Shown here: in pieces, positions 25,110-33,480 of the stretch
How positions within the stretch are numbered: position 1 is the first letter of the stretch
Layout of the letters: each line of letters opens with the position of its first letter
NCBI RefSeq assembly: GCF_020400585.1
Contig: NZ_JAINVF010000024.1
Span: forward strand, 1 to 64,000
Direction of reading: 5' to 3'
Origin: Streptomyces sp. NK08204
GTDB taxonomy: Bacteria; Actinomycetota; Actinomycetes; Streptomycetales; Streptomycetaceae
DNA length: 64,000 bases
Notes under the pieces: generated by a model
The model's database searches: none
Seen by the model: the letters and a program-made list of their open reading frames with translations, nothing else
What the model was told of the DNA's origin: nothing
Position numbers and translations under genes: made by a program

Positions 25110-26099
25110 GTGCCAGAGCCGTCCCACACCCGTCCCAAGCGTCGCGGCCGTGTCTTCCGTATCGGCGCGGCCCTGTTGGTCCTGTGCGGCGTCGCCGGTT
25201 ACGTCGTGGTCCAGTACGTGACCGGGGGCCCGGGTGCGCGGGGCTGCACCGTGGTCTCGCGTTCGGGTGACGGGGCGTCGTACGAGTTCACGCCGGAGCA
25301 GGCCGTGAACGCGGCGACGATCGCCGCCGTCGGCACCGGGCGCGGGATGCCGGAGCGGGCCGTGACGATCGCGCTCGCGACCGCGCTCCAGGAGTCGGGG
25401 CTGCGCAACATCGAGCACGGCGACCGGGATTCGCTCGGCCTGTTCCAGCAGCGGCCCTCACAGGGCTGGGGCACCGAGGAGCAGATCATGGACCCGGCGT
25501 ACGCGGCGGGCATCTTCTACGCGCATCTGGCGCGCGTGCACAACTACACCGAACTGCCCCTGACCGAGGCGGCCCAGGAGGTGCAGCGCAGCGGCTACCC
25601 GGAGGCCTACGCCAAGCACGAGCCGGACGCCGTGCTGCTCGCCGCCGCGCTGACCGGGCAGGCCGCGGCCACGCTGACCTGCAACGGGCGCCCGGAGCGC
25701 ACGGCCACGGCAACGGGTCCGGACGCCGTGCGGGCCGCGCTGGTACGGGACTTCGGGCGGGACGCGCTGCAGGAGACGGGCGCCACGGTGGGCGGTACGG
25801 CCGTCCCGTCGCCGTCGCCGGCCCCGAGCGTGACCTCGTCCACGCACGGCCGGACGGTGACCGTGCCGGTGCGGGACGCGAAGCGGGACGCGGCCGGGCA
25901 GACCGAGCGAGAGCGGGGCTGGCAGCTGGCGCAGTGGGCGGTCGCCAACTCCTCGGCGCTGCACATCGAGCGGGTGGCGTACGCGGGGCGGGTGTGGACC
26001 GCCGGGAGCGGCGGCGACGGGTGGCGGACGGCCGACCCGAAGGGGGCCGGCGGCGCCGAGCGGTCCGTGGGGGCGGTCCGGATCGTTACCGGACAGTAG
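25110..26099 (+). CDS. Membrane-anchored extracytoplasmic protein with lysozyme-like region
   Basis: A 329-residue protein, divergent from dapE. A basic N-terminus (KRRGRVFR) and one membrane helix (IGAALLVLCGVAGYVVVQYV) put the rest outside the cell. Residues 55-160 contain NAATIAAVGTGRGMPERAVTIALATALQESGLRNIEHGD and DSLGLFQQRPSQGWG, a pattern like soluble lytic transglycosylase or phage-lysozyme domains (catalytic Glu in the motif ALQESGL). A Ser/Pro linker and a C-terminal domain (GWQLAQWAVANSSALHIERVAYAGRVW) follow. Public annotations sometimes call such proteins heavy-metal transporters, which the sequence does not support. GTG 25110 is inferred; no strong ribosome binding site. Confidence 0.7.
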   Translation: MPEPSHTRPKRRGRVFRIGAALLVLCGVAGYVVVQYVTGGPGARGCTVVSRSGDGASYEFTPEQAVNAATIAAVGTGRGMPERAVTIALATALQESGLRNIEHGDRDSLGLFQQRPSQGWGTEEQIMDPAYAAGIFYAHLARVHNYTELPLTEAAQEVQRSGYPEAYAKHEPDAVLLAAALTGQAAATLTCNGRPERTATATGPDAVRAALVRDFGRDALQETGATVGGTAVPSPSPAPSVTSSTHGRTVTVPVRDAKRDAAGQTERERGWQLAQWAVANSSALHIERVAYAGRVWTAGSGGDGWRTADPKGAGGAERSVGAVRIVTGQ

Positions 26100-26219
26100 T
26101 GCGGGGCGTCCCCCTGCCGGGTGGCGCGACCAGGGTGGGCGGGGGGTTTCCGGCGGAGTTCCGCGGACTCCCGGAAGCCCTTGGAAATCAAGCGCCGTAA
26201 GGTTTCTGCACAGCTTCGG

Positions 26220-26271
26220 ACGGGTGTTCTTTGCCCGTTTTTATCCACAAACGATAATGCGATGCGTTATC
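26220..26271 (+). promoter_or_regulatory. Weak terminator followed by candidate housekeeping promoter and inverted repeat
   Basis: ACGGGT...GCCCGT (26220-26238) is a 6-bp stem followed by TTTTTA, a possible terminator for the upstream gene. Overlapping it, TTGCCC (26231-26236), a 16-bp spacer and GATAAT (26253-26258) resemble a HrdB promoter for the Ala-rich secreted protein. GATAATGC/GCGTTATC (26253-26271) forms a near-perfect inverted repeat over the -10. Confidence 0.35.
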
Positions 26272-26374
26272 CATTCTTTACCTTTGTCCTCCGCAACCTT
26301 CGTCGGCCTCGAGCGGTAGTCACGGCGTCCGGACACCGGACACATCACCGTTCTCTCCCGTCGAATGGAGCATC

Positions 26375-26794
26375 ATGTCCCTCCCTCTGACCCGCCGGAT
26401 CGCCCGTGCCGCGCTGCTCGTCGCAGCGGGAGCGGCAGCCGGGGTCGGTGCGGCCGGCTCCGCCGGTGCGGCCACGAACCTGCCGGCGGCCACCCCGAAC
26501 CTGGGCGGCCTGACCGCACTGGACGGGGCGCACGTCGGCAACACGGTCGACGGTGCCGCCCAGAACGTCACCACTCTCGCGGGCCACACCGGCGGTAAGG
26601 CGGTCAAGGAGACCGTGCCGGCCGCGGGCAGGACCGGGGGCGGCGCCGTGAAGAAGACGGCGCCCGCGGCGCAGCAGGCGGCCGGAGATGCGGCCGGAGC
26701 CGCGGGGGGCGTCCTCGGGGACACCACGTCCACCGTGACGAAGGGCGGACTGCCGACGTCGAACCTGCCCGCCAAGGGGCTGCCGCTCGGCTGA
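26375..26794 (+). CDS. Small secreted Ala/Gly/Thr-rich protein, unknown function
   Basis: A 139-residue protein with a typical Sec signal peptide (RRIARAALLVAAGAAAGVGAAGSAGAA, cleavage probably after GAA). The mature part is low-complexity and rich in Ala, Gly, Thr and Lys without Cys. It contains loosely repeated GGLTALDGAHVGNTVDGAAQN, AGHTGGKAVKETVPAAG and TGGGAVKKTAPAA units. ATG 26375 has ATGGAG 8 bp upstream. It resembles small wall- or matrix-associated proteins of streptomycetes. No enzymatic motif is present. A strong terminator follows. Confidence 0.7.
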   Translation: MSLPLTRRIARAALLVAAGAAAGVGAAGSAGAATNLPAATPNLGGLTALDGAHVGNTVDGAAQNVTTLAGHTGGKAVKETVPAAGRTGGGAVKKTAPAAQQAAGDAAGAAGGVLGDTTSTVTKGGLPTSNLPAKGLPLG

Positions 26795-26819
26795 GGGCCG
26801 TTGCCGTCGGCCGCTACGG

Positions 26820-26853
26820 CGACGGGGCCCAGGGAGTTCCCTGGGCCCCGTCG
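26820..26853. terminator. Bidirectional hairpin terminator
   Basis: A 15-bp perfect stem (CGACGGGGCCCAGGG 26820-26834, CCCTGGGCCCCGTCG 26839-26853) with an AGTT loop. It lies between the convergent secreted-protein gene and dapC. Confidence 0.8.
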
Positions 26854-26899
26854 GCTTCCGTGCGTGCTTCCGACAGCCGGGAAGGGCGTCAGCGGCAGG

Positions 26900-27997
26900 T
26901 CAGGCCGTCAGGCGCTGCACCGCCGCCCGGACCCGCTCGTCCGTCGCCGTGAGGGCCACCCGTACGAACCTCTCGCCCGCCTCGCCGTAGAAATCCCCTG
27001 GGGCGACCAGGATGCCCAGGTCGGCGAGGTGGGCGACCGTGGTCCAGCAGGACTCGTCGCGGGTGGCCCAGAGGTAGAGGCTCGCCTCGCTGTGTTCGAT
27101 GCGGAAACCGTGGCGCAGGAGGGCGTCGCGCAGGACCGTGCGGCGCGCCGCGTAGCGCTCGCGCTGCTCGTGGACGTGGGTGTCGTCGCCGAGCGCGGCC
27201 ACCACCGCCGCCTGCGTCGGTGCCGACGTCATCATGCCGCCGTGCTTGCGGATCTCCAGCAGCGGACCGAGGACCGCCGGGTCGCCGGCCACGAAGGCCG
27301 CGCGGTAGCCCGCCAGGTTGGAGCGCTTGGAGAGGGAGTGGACGGCCAGGATTCCGTCGTAGGACCCGCCGTTGACGTCCGGGTGCAGCACCGAGACCGG
27401 GTCGGCCTCCCAGCCCAGCTCCAGGTAGCACTCGTCGGAGACGAGCAGGACGCCGTGGGCGCGGGCCCAGGCGACGATGGCCGTCAGCTCGTCCTTCGGC
27501 AGGACCTTGCCCGTCGGGTTCGACGGGGAGTTGAGCCAGAGGAGCTTGAGGCCGGCCGGATCCAGGTCGCGCGGGTCGTCGTAGACCTCGTACGCGGCAC
27601 GGGCCAGGCGGGCGCCCACCTCGTAGGTCGGGTAGGCCAGGCGCGGATGAGCCACCTTGTCACCAGGGCCGAGACCCAGCTGGGTCGGCAGCCAGGCCAC
27701 CAGCTCCTTGGAGCCGACGACCGGCAGGACATGGCGGTGGGTGACTCCGCGGGCGCCCAGGCGCCGCTCCAGCCAGCCGGTGATCGCGTCACGCAGCGCC
27801 GGGGTCCCCCAGACCGTGGGATATCCCGGCGAGTCGGCCGCGTCGATCAGCGCCTTCTGGATCAGCTCGGGCACCGGGTCGACCGGTGTACCGACCGAGA
27901 GGTCGACGATGCCGTCCGGATGGGCCGCGGCCGTCTTCTTGTACGGCTCGAGCTTGTCCCACGGAAACGTGGGCAGACGGTCTGAGACTGCGGACAC
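26900..27997 (-). CDS. dapC: Succinyldiaminopimelate transaminase
   Basis: A 365-residue class I/II PLP aminotransferase. It forms N-succinyl-2-amino-6-oxopimelate/N-succinyl-LL-DAP in the DAP route to lysine and peptidoglycan. Features include SVGTPVDPVPE, YPTVWGTPALRDAI, WLNSPSNPTGKV, VSDECYLELGW and the PLP-binding Lys in AVHSLSKRSNLAGYR. GTG 27997 (SAVSDRLPTFPWDKL) is the family's usual start, although an in-frame GTG at 28033 is open. It follows the ferredoxin gene on the same strand (117 bp), the fdxC-dapC order of M. tuberculosis. With dapE it supplies two pathway steps in this window. Confidence 0.92.
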   Translation of the reverse strand: MSAVSDRLPTFPWDKLEPYKKTAAAHPDGIVDLSVGTPVDPVPELIQKALIDAADSPGYPTVWGTPALRDAITGWLERRLGARGVTHRHVLPVVGSKELVAWLPTQLGLGPGDKVAHPRLAYPTYEVGARLARAAYEVYDDPRDLDPAGLKLLWLNSPSNPTGKVLPKDELTAIVAWARAHGVLLVSDECYLELGWEADPVSVLHPDVNGGSYDGILAVHSLSKRSNLAGYRAAFVAGDPAVLGPLLEIRKHGGMMTSAPTQAAVVAALGDDTHVHEQRERYAARRTVLRDALLRHGFRIEHSEASLYLWATRDESCWTTVAHLADLGILVAPGDFYGEAGERFVRVALTATDERVRAAVQRLTA

Positions 27998-28113
27998 GGT
28001 CAGTGGCTCACTTTCGTCGGGTTCGGCAAACACCTCGGTCCCGCACGGCCGTGATCAGGGCGATCCGGGCCGTACGGGACCGAGGCGGCACGATTACGCG
28101 GGCCGCGACGGAT

Positions 28114-28440
28114 TTACTCGTCGTGGGACTGCGGCGGCAGCGCGGCGACGAAGGGGTGGTCGCGCTCGATCAGCCCCAGCTTGCTGGCGCCACCGGGAGA
28201 TCCCAGGTCGTCGAAGAACTCGACGTTCGCCTTGTAGTAGTCCTTCCACTCCTCCGGCACGTCGTCCTCATAGAAGATCGCCTCGACCGGGCAGACCGGC
28301 TCACAGGCACCACAGTCGACGCATTCGTCCGGGTGGATGTACAAGGACCGCTGGCCCTCGTAGATGCAGTCGACCGGGCACTCCTCAATGCACGCCTTGT
28401 CCTTGAGATCGACACAAGGCTCTGCGATGACGTAGGTCAC
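28114..28440 (-). CDS. fdxA: 7Fe-8S ferredoxin
   Basis: A 108-residue ferredoxin, an electron carrier with one [3Fe-4S] and one [4Fe-4S] cluster. Cluster ligands are seen in CVDLKDKACIEECPVDCIYEG and CVDCGACEPVCPVEAIFYED. The remaining C-terminal extension (WKDYYKANVEFFDDLGSPGGA...) is the usual actinobacterial one. GTG 28440 has GAGGAGGAA upstream. It is divergent from the GNAT gene by 140 bp. Partners are unknown; it might serve cytochromes P450 or other redox enzymes elsewhere. Confidence 0.93.
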   Translation of the reverse strand: MTYVIAEPCVDLKDKACIEECPVDCIYEGQRSLYIHPDECVDCGACEPVCPVEAIFYEDDVPEEWKDYYKANVEFFDDLGSPGGASKLGLIERDHPFVAALPPQSHDE

Positions 28441-28580
28441 GCTGTCGTTCCTCCTCGATAGGGCGCTGGCGGGCCTCCTCAGGCTCCGCCGCCAGGTGCG
28501 CGGGAGCGCGGCGTCGTCGATGCCCGCCCCTAGTATCTCCGTTCCGGGGCATGATCCGAACATGAGGGGTGAACTGACCA

Positions 28581-30023
28581 GTGGAAATCTCGGCGGCAGG
28601 ACGGCTCGAGGTCCGTATCACCCCCGCTGACGTGGGCAAACGTGTCTCTGTGCGATGCTTGACGGAGCCTGGAGACACGAGCGCGAAGTTCACCGACACG
28701 GTCGGCGTGCTCACATCATGGGACAACGGCGTGCTCATGATCACACGACGGGACGGGCGGAGGGTCCCGATCGCGGAGTCCGTACTGGTCGCGGGCAAGG
28801 TCGTACCGGCCGCGCCGGCGCGTCGCCGGGGACCGGCGGCCTCGTACGAGGAGCTCGCGCGGGTCTCCTCGCGGGCCTGGCGGCCGGTGGAGAGCGAGTG
28901 GCTCGGCGAGTGGGAGCTGCGGGCGGCCTCGGGGTTCACCCGGCGCGCCAACAGCGTGCTGCCGCTCGGCGATCCGGGGCTCCCGCTCGACGCGGCCCTG
29001 GATGCCGTACGACGCTGGTACGGCGAGCGTGGCCTGCCCGCCTACGTGCAGACCGCCACCGGCGCCGAGGACACCCAGGAACTGCTGGGCGCGGAGCTGG
29101 AGCGGCGTGGCTGGACCCCTGAATTCGCGGCCGAGGTGTGGATCGGGGCCCTCGCGCCGGTCGCGGACCGGGCCGAGGGCGCCGGGGTGGTGCTCTCCCG
29201 GGAGGCGGACGAGTCGTGGCTGGCGCGGTACCACCGGAAGGGGTTGAGCGACGTGGCCCTGCGGGTGCTGGGCAGCGGGCCGTCGGTCTGGTTCGCCGCC
29301 GTGCCCGGAGCTCCGGGCGAGCCACCGACGGCGATAGGCCGGTGTGTCGTGGACGGGCGGTGGGCCGGTTTCACCGCCGTCGAGGTCGATCCCGGTCGGC
29401 GCCGCGAGGGCCTGGCCACCGAGGTGATGTCCGCGCTGGCCCGCCGCGCCCTGGAGGAGGGGGCCTCGGCGGCCTGGCTCCAGGTGGAGGACGACAACGA
29501 GGGCGCCCGGGCGCTGTACACCCGGCTCGGCTTCGCCCCCCACCACGCGTACCAGCACTACCGGGCGCCGCAGGAGCAGGGGGCCCAGGAGGGACGGGAG
29601 CAGCCGGGGGCGTCTGCCACGAGGCCGGCCGACGCCCGGTCTTCCGGGGCCCCGTCACCGGACGCCCGGCCGTCCGGCACCGGGCCCGGCGATGCCCGGC
29701 CGGCCGACGCCAGGCTCTCCGGCGCCCGGCCGACCGACACCGGGTCCTCCAGCACGCGGCCGACCGATACCGGGGCCTGCGACGCCGGGCCCTCCGACAC
29801 GGGGTCCTCCGCCGCCCGACCGTCCCAGGCCGGGCCCTCCGAGGCCGGGCCCTCCGAGGCCGGGCCCTCCGAGGCCGGACCGTCCCCTGCCGGACCCTCC
29901 GACGGTCGACCGGCCGATGCCGGGCCCGGCGATGCCCGGCCGGCCGATCCCCGGTCCCCCTACGCCCGGCCATCCGATGCCGGGCCCTGCGAAAACCGGC
30001 CCTCCGGTGCGCGGTCGTCGTAG
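28581..30023 (+). CDS. GNAT N-acetyltransferase with N-terminal SH3-like domain and repetitive C-terminal tail
   Basis: A 480-residue protein. Residues 1-75 form a small beta domain (VGKRVSVRCL, TVGVLTSWDNGVLMITRRDGRRV). Residues about 95-330 are a GNAT acetyltransferase with the acetyl-CoA loop VDPGRRREGLATEVM and DDNEGARALYTRLGF. The last about 145 residues are Pro/Ser/Ala/Asp/Arg repeats such as RPSDAGPS, probably disordered. The normal family ends near residue 335, so the tail is an addition. GTG 28581 is used, with a GAGGGG about 12 bp upstream. Substrate unknown. The SirB1-like gene starts 8 bp after its stop. Confidence 0.83.
   Translation: MEISAAGRLEVRITPADVGKRVSVRCLTEPGDTSAKFTDTVGVLTSWDNGVLMITRRDGRRVPIAESVLVAGKVVPAAPARRRGPAASYEELARVSSRAWRPVESEWLGEWELRAASGFTRRANSVLPLGDPGLPLDAALDAVRRWYGERGLPAYVQTATGAEDTQELLGAELERRGWTPEFAAEVWIGALAPVADRAEGAGVVLSREADESWLARYHRKGLSDVALRVLGSGPSVWFAAVPGAPGEPPTAIGRCVVDGRWAGFTAVEVDPGRRREGLATEVMSALARRALEEGASAAWLQVEDDNEGARALYTRLGFAPHHAYQHYRAPQEQGAQEGREQPGASATRPADARSSGAPSPDARPSGTGPGDARPADARLSGARPTDTGSSSTRPTDTGACDAGPSDTGSSAARPSQAGPSEAGPSEAGPSEAGPSPAGPSDGRPADAGPGDARPADPRSPYARPSDAGPCENRPSGARSS
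29620..30010. repeat. Degenerate 12/24-bp coding repeats in the GNAT gene 3' end
   Basis: Units such as GGCCGGGCCCTCCGA and CGGCCGACCGACACC recur with a 12-24 bp period for about 390 bp. GAGGCCGGGCCCTCC is repeated identically three times at 29838-29882. All units remain in one reading frame, ending at the TAG stop (30021-30023). Confidence 0.8.
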
Positions 30024-30031
30024 GAAACCTC

Positions 30032-30919
30032 ATGAAAGGGCATGAGCCTGGTATGGGCCCCCGGAGTATCCCCCCTCCGTACCCGCCTCCGCCGGAACGT
30101 TCCGCCGAGGTGCGGCGGCGGTTTGCCGAGGAGGCACGGTCCGAGCGGCCGGATCTGTCGGCGCTGTGCCTGCTGATCGGCGCGGAGGCCGACGGTGCGC
30201 TGGACGAGGACGGGATCGACGCCGCACAGCTGGAGCTGGACCGGCTGGCGGGTGAGCTGCCGTACCGTCCGGGCGGGCCGCGGGCGTGGGCGCAGGCCGT
30301 GGAGCGGCTGCTCGGCGAGCGCCACGGGTTCCACGGGGCTCCCGTGGACTACGAGCGTCTGGAGTCCTCGCTGCTGCACGAGGTGCTGCGGCGGCGGCGC
30401 GGGCTGCCGATCCTGCTGTCCGTGGTGTGGCTGGAGGTCGCGCGCAGGGCGGGGGCACCGGTGTACGGGGTCGCGCTGCCGGGGCACTTCGTGGTCGGGT
30501 TCGGCCCGGCGGAGGAGCAGGTGCTGGCCGATCCGTTCGACGGGGGCCGGGTGCTCTCGGGGACGGACGCCGAGCTGCTCGTGGCCGGGGCCACCGGGGC
30601 GCCGCTGGACCCCTCGATGCTCGTGCCCGCGGCACCCCTGGAGGTGATCCAGCGGATCCTCAACAACGTCCGGGCGTGGGCCTCGGCCCGGCCGGAGCGC
30701 TCGGATGTCTCCCTGTGGGCTGTGGAGTTGGGGCTGCTGCTGCCCTCCCACCCCGCTCGCCTTCGCTATGAGCGGGCGCAGGTGCTCGTGCAGCGCGGGG
30801 AGTACACCGAGGGGGCCGCGGAGCTGGACGCCTACGCCGATCTGGTCGAGGTCGTCGACGAGTCGATCGCCCGACGGGCCCGGCAGCAGGCCCGTACCGC
30901 CCGGGCCATGCTCAACTGA
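30032..30919 (+). CDS. SirB1-like transglutaminase-family protein with TPR-like end
   Basis: A 295-residue protein of the SirB1/transglutaminase-like 2 family. The core LSALCLLIGAEADGALDED, LGERHGFHGAPVDYERLESSLLHEVLRRRRGLPILLSVVWLEVARRAG and GVALPGHFVVGF matches the family; the catalytic Cys common in true transglutaminases is not evident at the expected place. The C-terminal ARLRYERAQVLVQRGEYTEGAAELDAYADL looks like a TPR helix pair. Function unknown. ATG 30032 has AGGAA 8 bp upstream; ATG 30053 is an alternative. It probably shares a transcript with the GNAT gene. Confidence 0.8.
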   Translation: MKGHEPGMGPRSIPPPYPPPPERSAEVRRRFAEEARSERPDLSALCLLIGAEADGALDEDGIDAAQLELDRLAGELPYRPGGPRAWAQAVERLLGERHGFHGAPVDYERLESSLLHEVLRRRRGLPILLSVVWLEVARRAGAPVYGVALPGHFVVGFGPAEEQVLADPFDGGRVLSGTDAELLVAGATGAPLDPSMLVPAAPLEVIQRILNNVRAWASARPERSDVSLWAVELGLLLPSHPARLRYERAQVLVQRGEYTEGAAELDAYADLVEVVDESIARRARQQARTARAMLN

Positions 30920-30938
30920 GCACGGCCCGCAGTCCGGT

Positions 30939-31553
30939 TCACAGCCATCCCTTCTCCCGGGCGATCCGTACCGCCTCCGCCCTGTTGCGTGCCGCCAGCT
31001 TCTGGATGGCCGTGGACAGGTAGTTGCGGACCGTGCCCTGGGAGAGGTGGAGGGCCTTGGCGAGCTCCGCGTTCGTGGAGCCGTCGGCGGCGGCGCGCAG
31101 CACCTCGCGTTCGCGGTCGGTGAGGGGGTTGGCGCCGTCGGCGAGGGCGGCGGCGGCCAGGCCGGGGTCGATGACACGTTCCCCGGCGAGCACCCTGCGT
31201 ACCGCGTCGGCGAGCTGGGCGGCCGGGGCGTCCTTGACCAGGAAGGCGTCGGCGCCCGCCTCCATGGCGCTGCGAAGATAGCCGGGGCGGCCGAAGGTGG
31301 TCAGGACGACGAGCTTCACCGCGGGGTGCTCCCGGTGCACCTGGGCCGCTGCCTCGATGCCGGTGCAGCCCGGCATCTCGATGTCGAGCAGCGCCACGTC
31401 CACGCTGTGCGCGCCGACGGCCGCCAGCACCTCGTCACCGCGCGCGACCTGGGCGACGACCTCGATGTCGTCCTCCAGGCCCAGCAGCGCGGCCAGGGCC
31501 TCGCGGACCATCGACTGGTCCTCGGCCAGCAGGACCTTGATCGTGCTCGTCAT
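30939..31553 (-). CDS. NarL/LuxR-family response regulator
   Basis: A 204-residue two-component regulator. The receiver domain (residues 1-120) has LLAEDQSMVREAL, the phosphoacceptor Asp in VALLDIEMPGCTG, VVLTTFGRPGYL and the FLVKDAP loop. The LuxR-type HTH follows: LTDREREVLRAAADGSTNAEL and LSQGTVRNYLSTAIQKL. ATG 31553 overlaps the kinase stop (ATGA). It closes the operon ATPase-permease-kinase-regulator and is expected to bind upstream of that operon. Confidence 0.92.
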   Translation of the reverse strand: MTSTIKVLLAEDQSMVREALAALLGLEDDIEVVAQVARGDEVLAAVGAHSVDVALLDIEMPGCTGIEAAAQVHREHPAVKLVVLTTFGRPGYLRSAMEAGADAFLVKDAPAAQLADAVRRVLAGERVIDPGLAAAALADGANPLTDREREVLRAAADGSTNAELAKALHLSQGTVRNYLSTAIQKLAARNRAEAVRIAREKGWL

Positions 31554-32737
31554 GCCCGGGATCCTACGTCCGCCGAAGTGGCCGTGGGGACGCGGGCGAC
31601 CAGCCGGAACCCGTGCTTGACCCGGCCCGCTTCCAGACTGCCGCCGGCTTTCTCCAGCCGCTCGGTCAGCCCGGTCAGTCCGTTGCCGGGCCCCTTCCCG
31701 GAGCCGCCGGTTCCGTTGTCCTCGACGGAGAGTTCGAGGACGGTCCCGTCCAGGGTCTGGCGGCGCAGGAACCGTACGGTGCACCGGTCGGCGCCGCTGT
31801 GCCGGACCACGTTGGTGACCGCCTCGCGCAGCGCCCAGGCGATCGCGGACTCGGCGTCCTCGCAGACGTCGTCGAGGTCGGGTTCGGCGGGGATGTCGGC
31901 GACGACCCCGGCGGCGGTCAGGGCGACCTGGGTGCCGGCGAGTTCGACGGCGAGGCGGGGGCGCCGGTAGCCGGTGACGGCCTCACGGACGTCGACCAGC
32001 GCCTGGCGGCTGACCTGTTCGATGTCGGCGACCTGCTGGGCCGCCTTGTCGGGGTGGCCGGGCAGCATCCGGCCGGCCAGCTCGCTCTTCAGCGTGATCA
32101 GGGAGAGCGAGTGGCCGAGCAGGTCGTGCAGGTCGCGGGCGAGCCGCAGCCGCTCCTCGTTGGCGGCGAGCTGGGCGACGGTGGCTCTGGCCTTGCGCAA
32201 CTCGACGGTCGTACGGACCAGTTGTCCGACGCCGGTCATCGCGAACCCGATCAGCACCACGAGCAGGAGCAGGCCGCGGGCCTCCTTCTCGTCGGAGTGC
32301 AGGCCCACCAGGTACATCACCGCTCCCGAGGCCGGGATCGCCCAGTACGCCGCCCGCACCGGCAGGGTCGCCCCGCAGGCCACGGAGAGGTAGACGAAGA
32401 GCCCGAGCCAGGCGCTGCCGAGGGTGTAGGCCAGTACGGGGGCGAGGACGCCGAGGATCGCGCCCAGGGTGAGGACGACGCGCGGGGCGAACGGACGGCC
32501 GATGTTGCGGAAGACCAGCGTGAGATAGGCCCCGACGAAGGCGGCGAGGCCGAGGGAGCCGGCCACGGTGGCGCCGGTGGTGTGTCCGCCGTTGACCAGG
32601 TCCTCGACCGGCGAGCTGAGGAAGACCAGCCAGACGCCGATCCACAGCACCTTGACCAGCACCTCGCGCCGGTTGCGAGGCGGCCAGCCCAGGCGTACGA
32701 ACTTCGTGCCGCCCTCTGTCCGGTCTTCCGTCATCAT
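31550..32737 (-). CDS. Sensor histidine kinase (DesK/HisKA_3 type)
   Basis: A 395-residue membrane kinase. About five to six hydrophobic helices fill residues 25-170. A cytoplasmic DHp helix has the phosphoacceptor His in ARDLHDLLGHSLSLI. The ATPase domain shows the N-box ALREAVTNVVRHSG and G-boxes DNGTGGSGKGPGNGLTGL. It has no large extracellular sensor, so it may sense the membrane or the exporter itself, as proposed for LnrJ/LiaS-like systems. ATG 32737 sits 3 bp after the permease TGA. Its partner regulator overlaps its stop. Confidence 0.92.
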   Translation of the reverse strand: MMTEDRTEGGTKFVRLGWPPRNRREVLVKVLWIGVWLVFLSSPVEDLVNGGHTTGATVAGSLGLAAFVGAYLTLVFRNIGRPFAPRVVLTLGAILGVLAPVLAYTLGSAWLGLFVYLSVACGATLPVRAAYWAIPASGAVMYLVGLHSDEKEARGLLLLVVLIGFAMTGVGQLVRTTVELRKARATVAQLAANEERLRLARDLHDLLGHSLSLITLKSELAGRMLPGHPDKAAQQVADIEQVSRQALVDVREAVTGYRRPRLAVELAGTQVALTAAGVVADIPAEPDLDDVCEDAESAIAWALREAVTNVVRHSGADRCTVRFLRRQTLDGTVLELSVEDNGTGGSGKGPGNGLTGLTERLEKAGGSLEAGRVKHGFRLVARVPTATSADVGSRA

Positions 32738-32739
32738 GC

Positions 32740-33480
32740 TCACGCCTTCAGCGTGTCCTTCCGGTACAGCCAGGCCGCGCCGCCCGCGAAGAGGACGAAG
32801 GAGACGGCGAGGATGGCGATGTCCTGGGTGCTCGGGGTCTGGCTCCGCTCGATCGCCCGTCCCAGGCCGGCGTACGCGTGCGTGGGCAGCCACTTGGCGA
32901 TGTTCTGGAGCCAGTGCGGGAAGGTGGTCGTGGGCATCCACAGGCCGCCGAGCATGGACAGGCCGAAGTAGATGATCATGGTGATGGGCCGGACCGCGTC
33001 GCCGCTGGCGAGGTAGCCGATGGCGACCCCGAGCGCGGCGAAGACCAGGCTGCCGGCCCAGATCGAGCCGGTCAGGGCGAGCCACTGCCAGGCGTCGAGG
33101 CGTACGTCCTTCACGGCCGCGGCGACCACGAACACGATGACGATGGACGGCAGGCTCACCACGGCTGCGCTGGCGGTCTTGGCCAGGACGTAGCCGCGGC
33201 CGGGCAGCGGGGTCAGCCTCAGCTGGCGCACCCAGCCGCTCTCGCGCTCCTTGGCGATGCGCTCGCTGTTCCCCATCAGCACGGCGGTCAGAGCACCGAA
33301 CGAGGCCATGGAGACCATCATGTACGTCGGCAGGGTCAGGCCCGTGCCGTGGACCTTCGTGTGGCCGTCGGCGTTGCCCGCGATGAGCAGGAACAGGGCC
33401 GAGGGGTAGATCACCGAGAAGAACAGGAACTTGCGGTTGCGCAGGGCTCGGGTGAGTTCCAGCTTGATCAGGCTGTTCAC
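32740..33480 (-). CDS. ABC-2 type permease
   Basis: A 246-residue integral membrane protein with six helices. It begins MNSLIKLELTRALRNRKFLFFSVIYPSALF, the typical ABC-2 start, and contains KERESGWVRQLRLTPLPGRGYVLAKT, the coupling segment of drug/antibiotic exporters. It ends with a helix and WLYRKDTLKA. Its ATG overlaps the ATPase stop by 4 bp (33477-33480), so the exporter is translated as a pair. Substrate unknown; related systems export or resist membrane-active antibiotics. Confidence 0.9.
   Translation of the reverse strand: MNSLIKLELTRALRNRKFLFFSVIYPSALFLLIAGNADGHTKVHGTGLTLPTYMMVSMASFGALTAVLMGNSERIAKERESGWVRQLRLTPLPGRGYVLAKTASAAVVSLPSIVIVFVVAAAVKDVRLDAWQWLALTGSIWAGSLVFAALGVAIGYLASGDAVRPITMIIYFGLSMLGGLWMPTTTFPHWLQNIAKWLPTHAYAGLGRAIERSQTPSTQDIAILAVSFVLFAGGAAWLYRKDTLKA

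Noticed and set aside
26100..26374. Possible ydaO-type riboswitch upstream of a secreted protein
   Set aside because: The conserved core expected of that element was not found, and the gene is not a recognised hydrolase.
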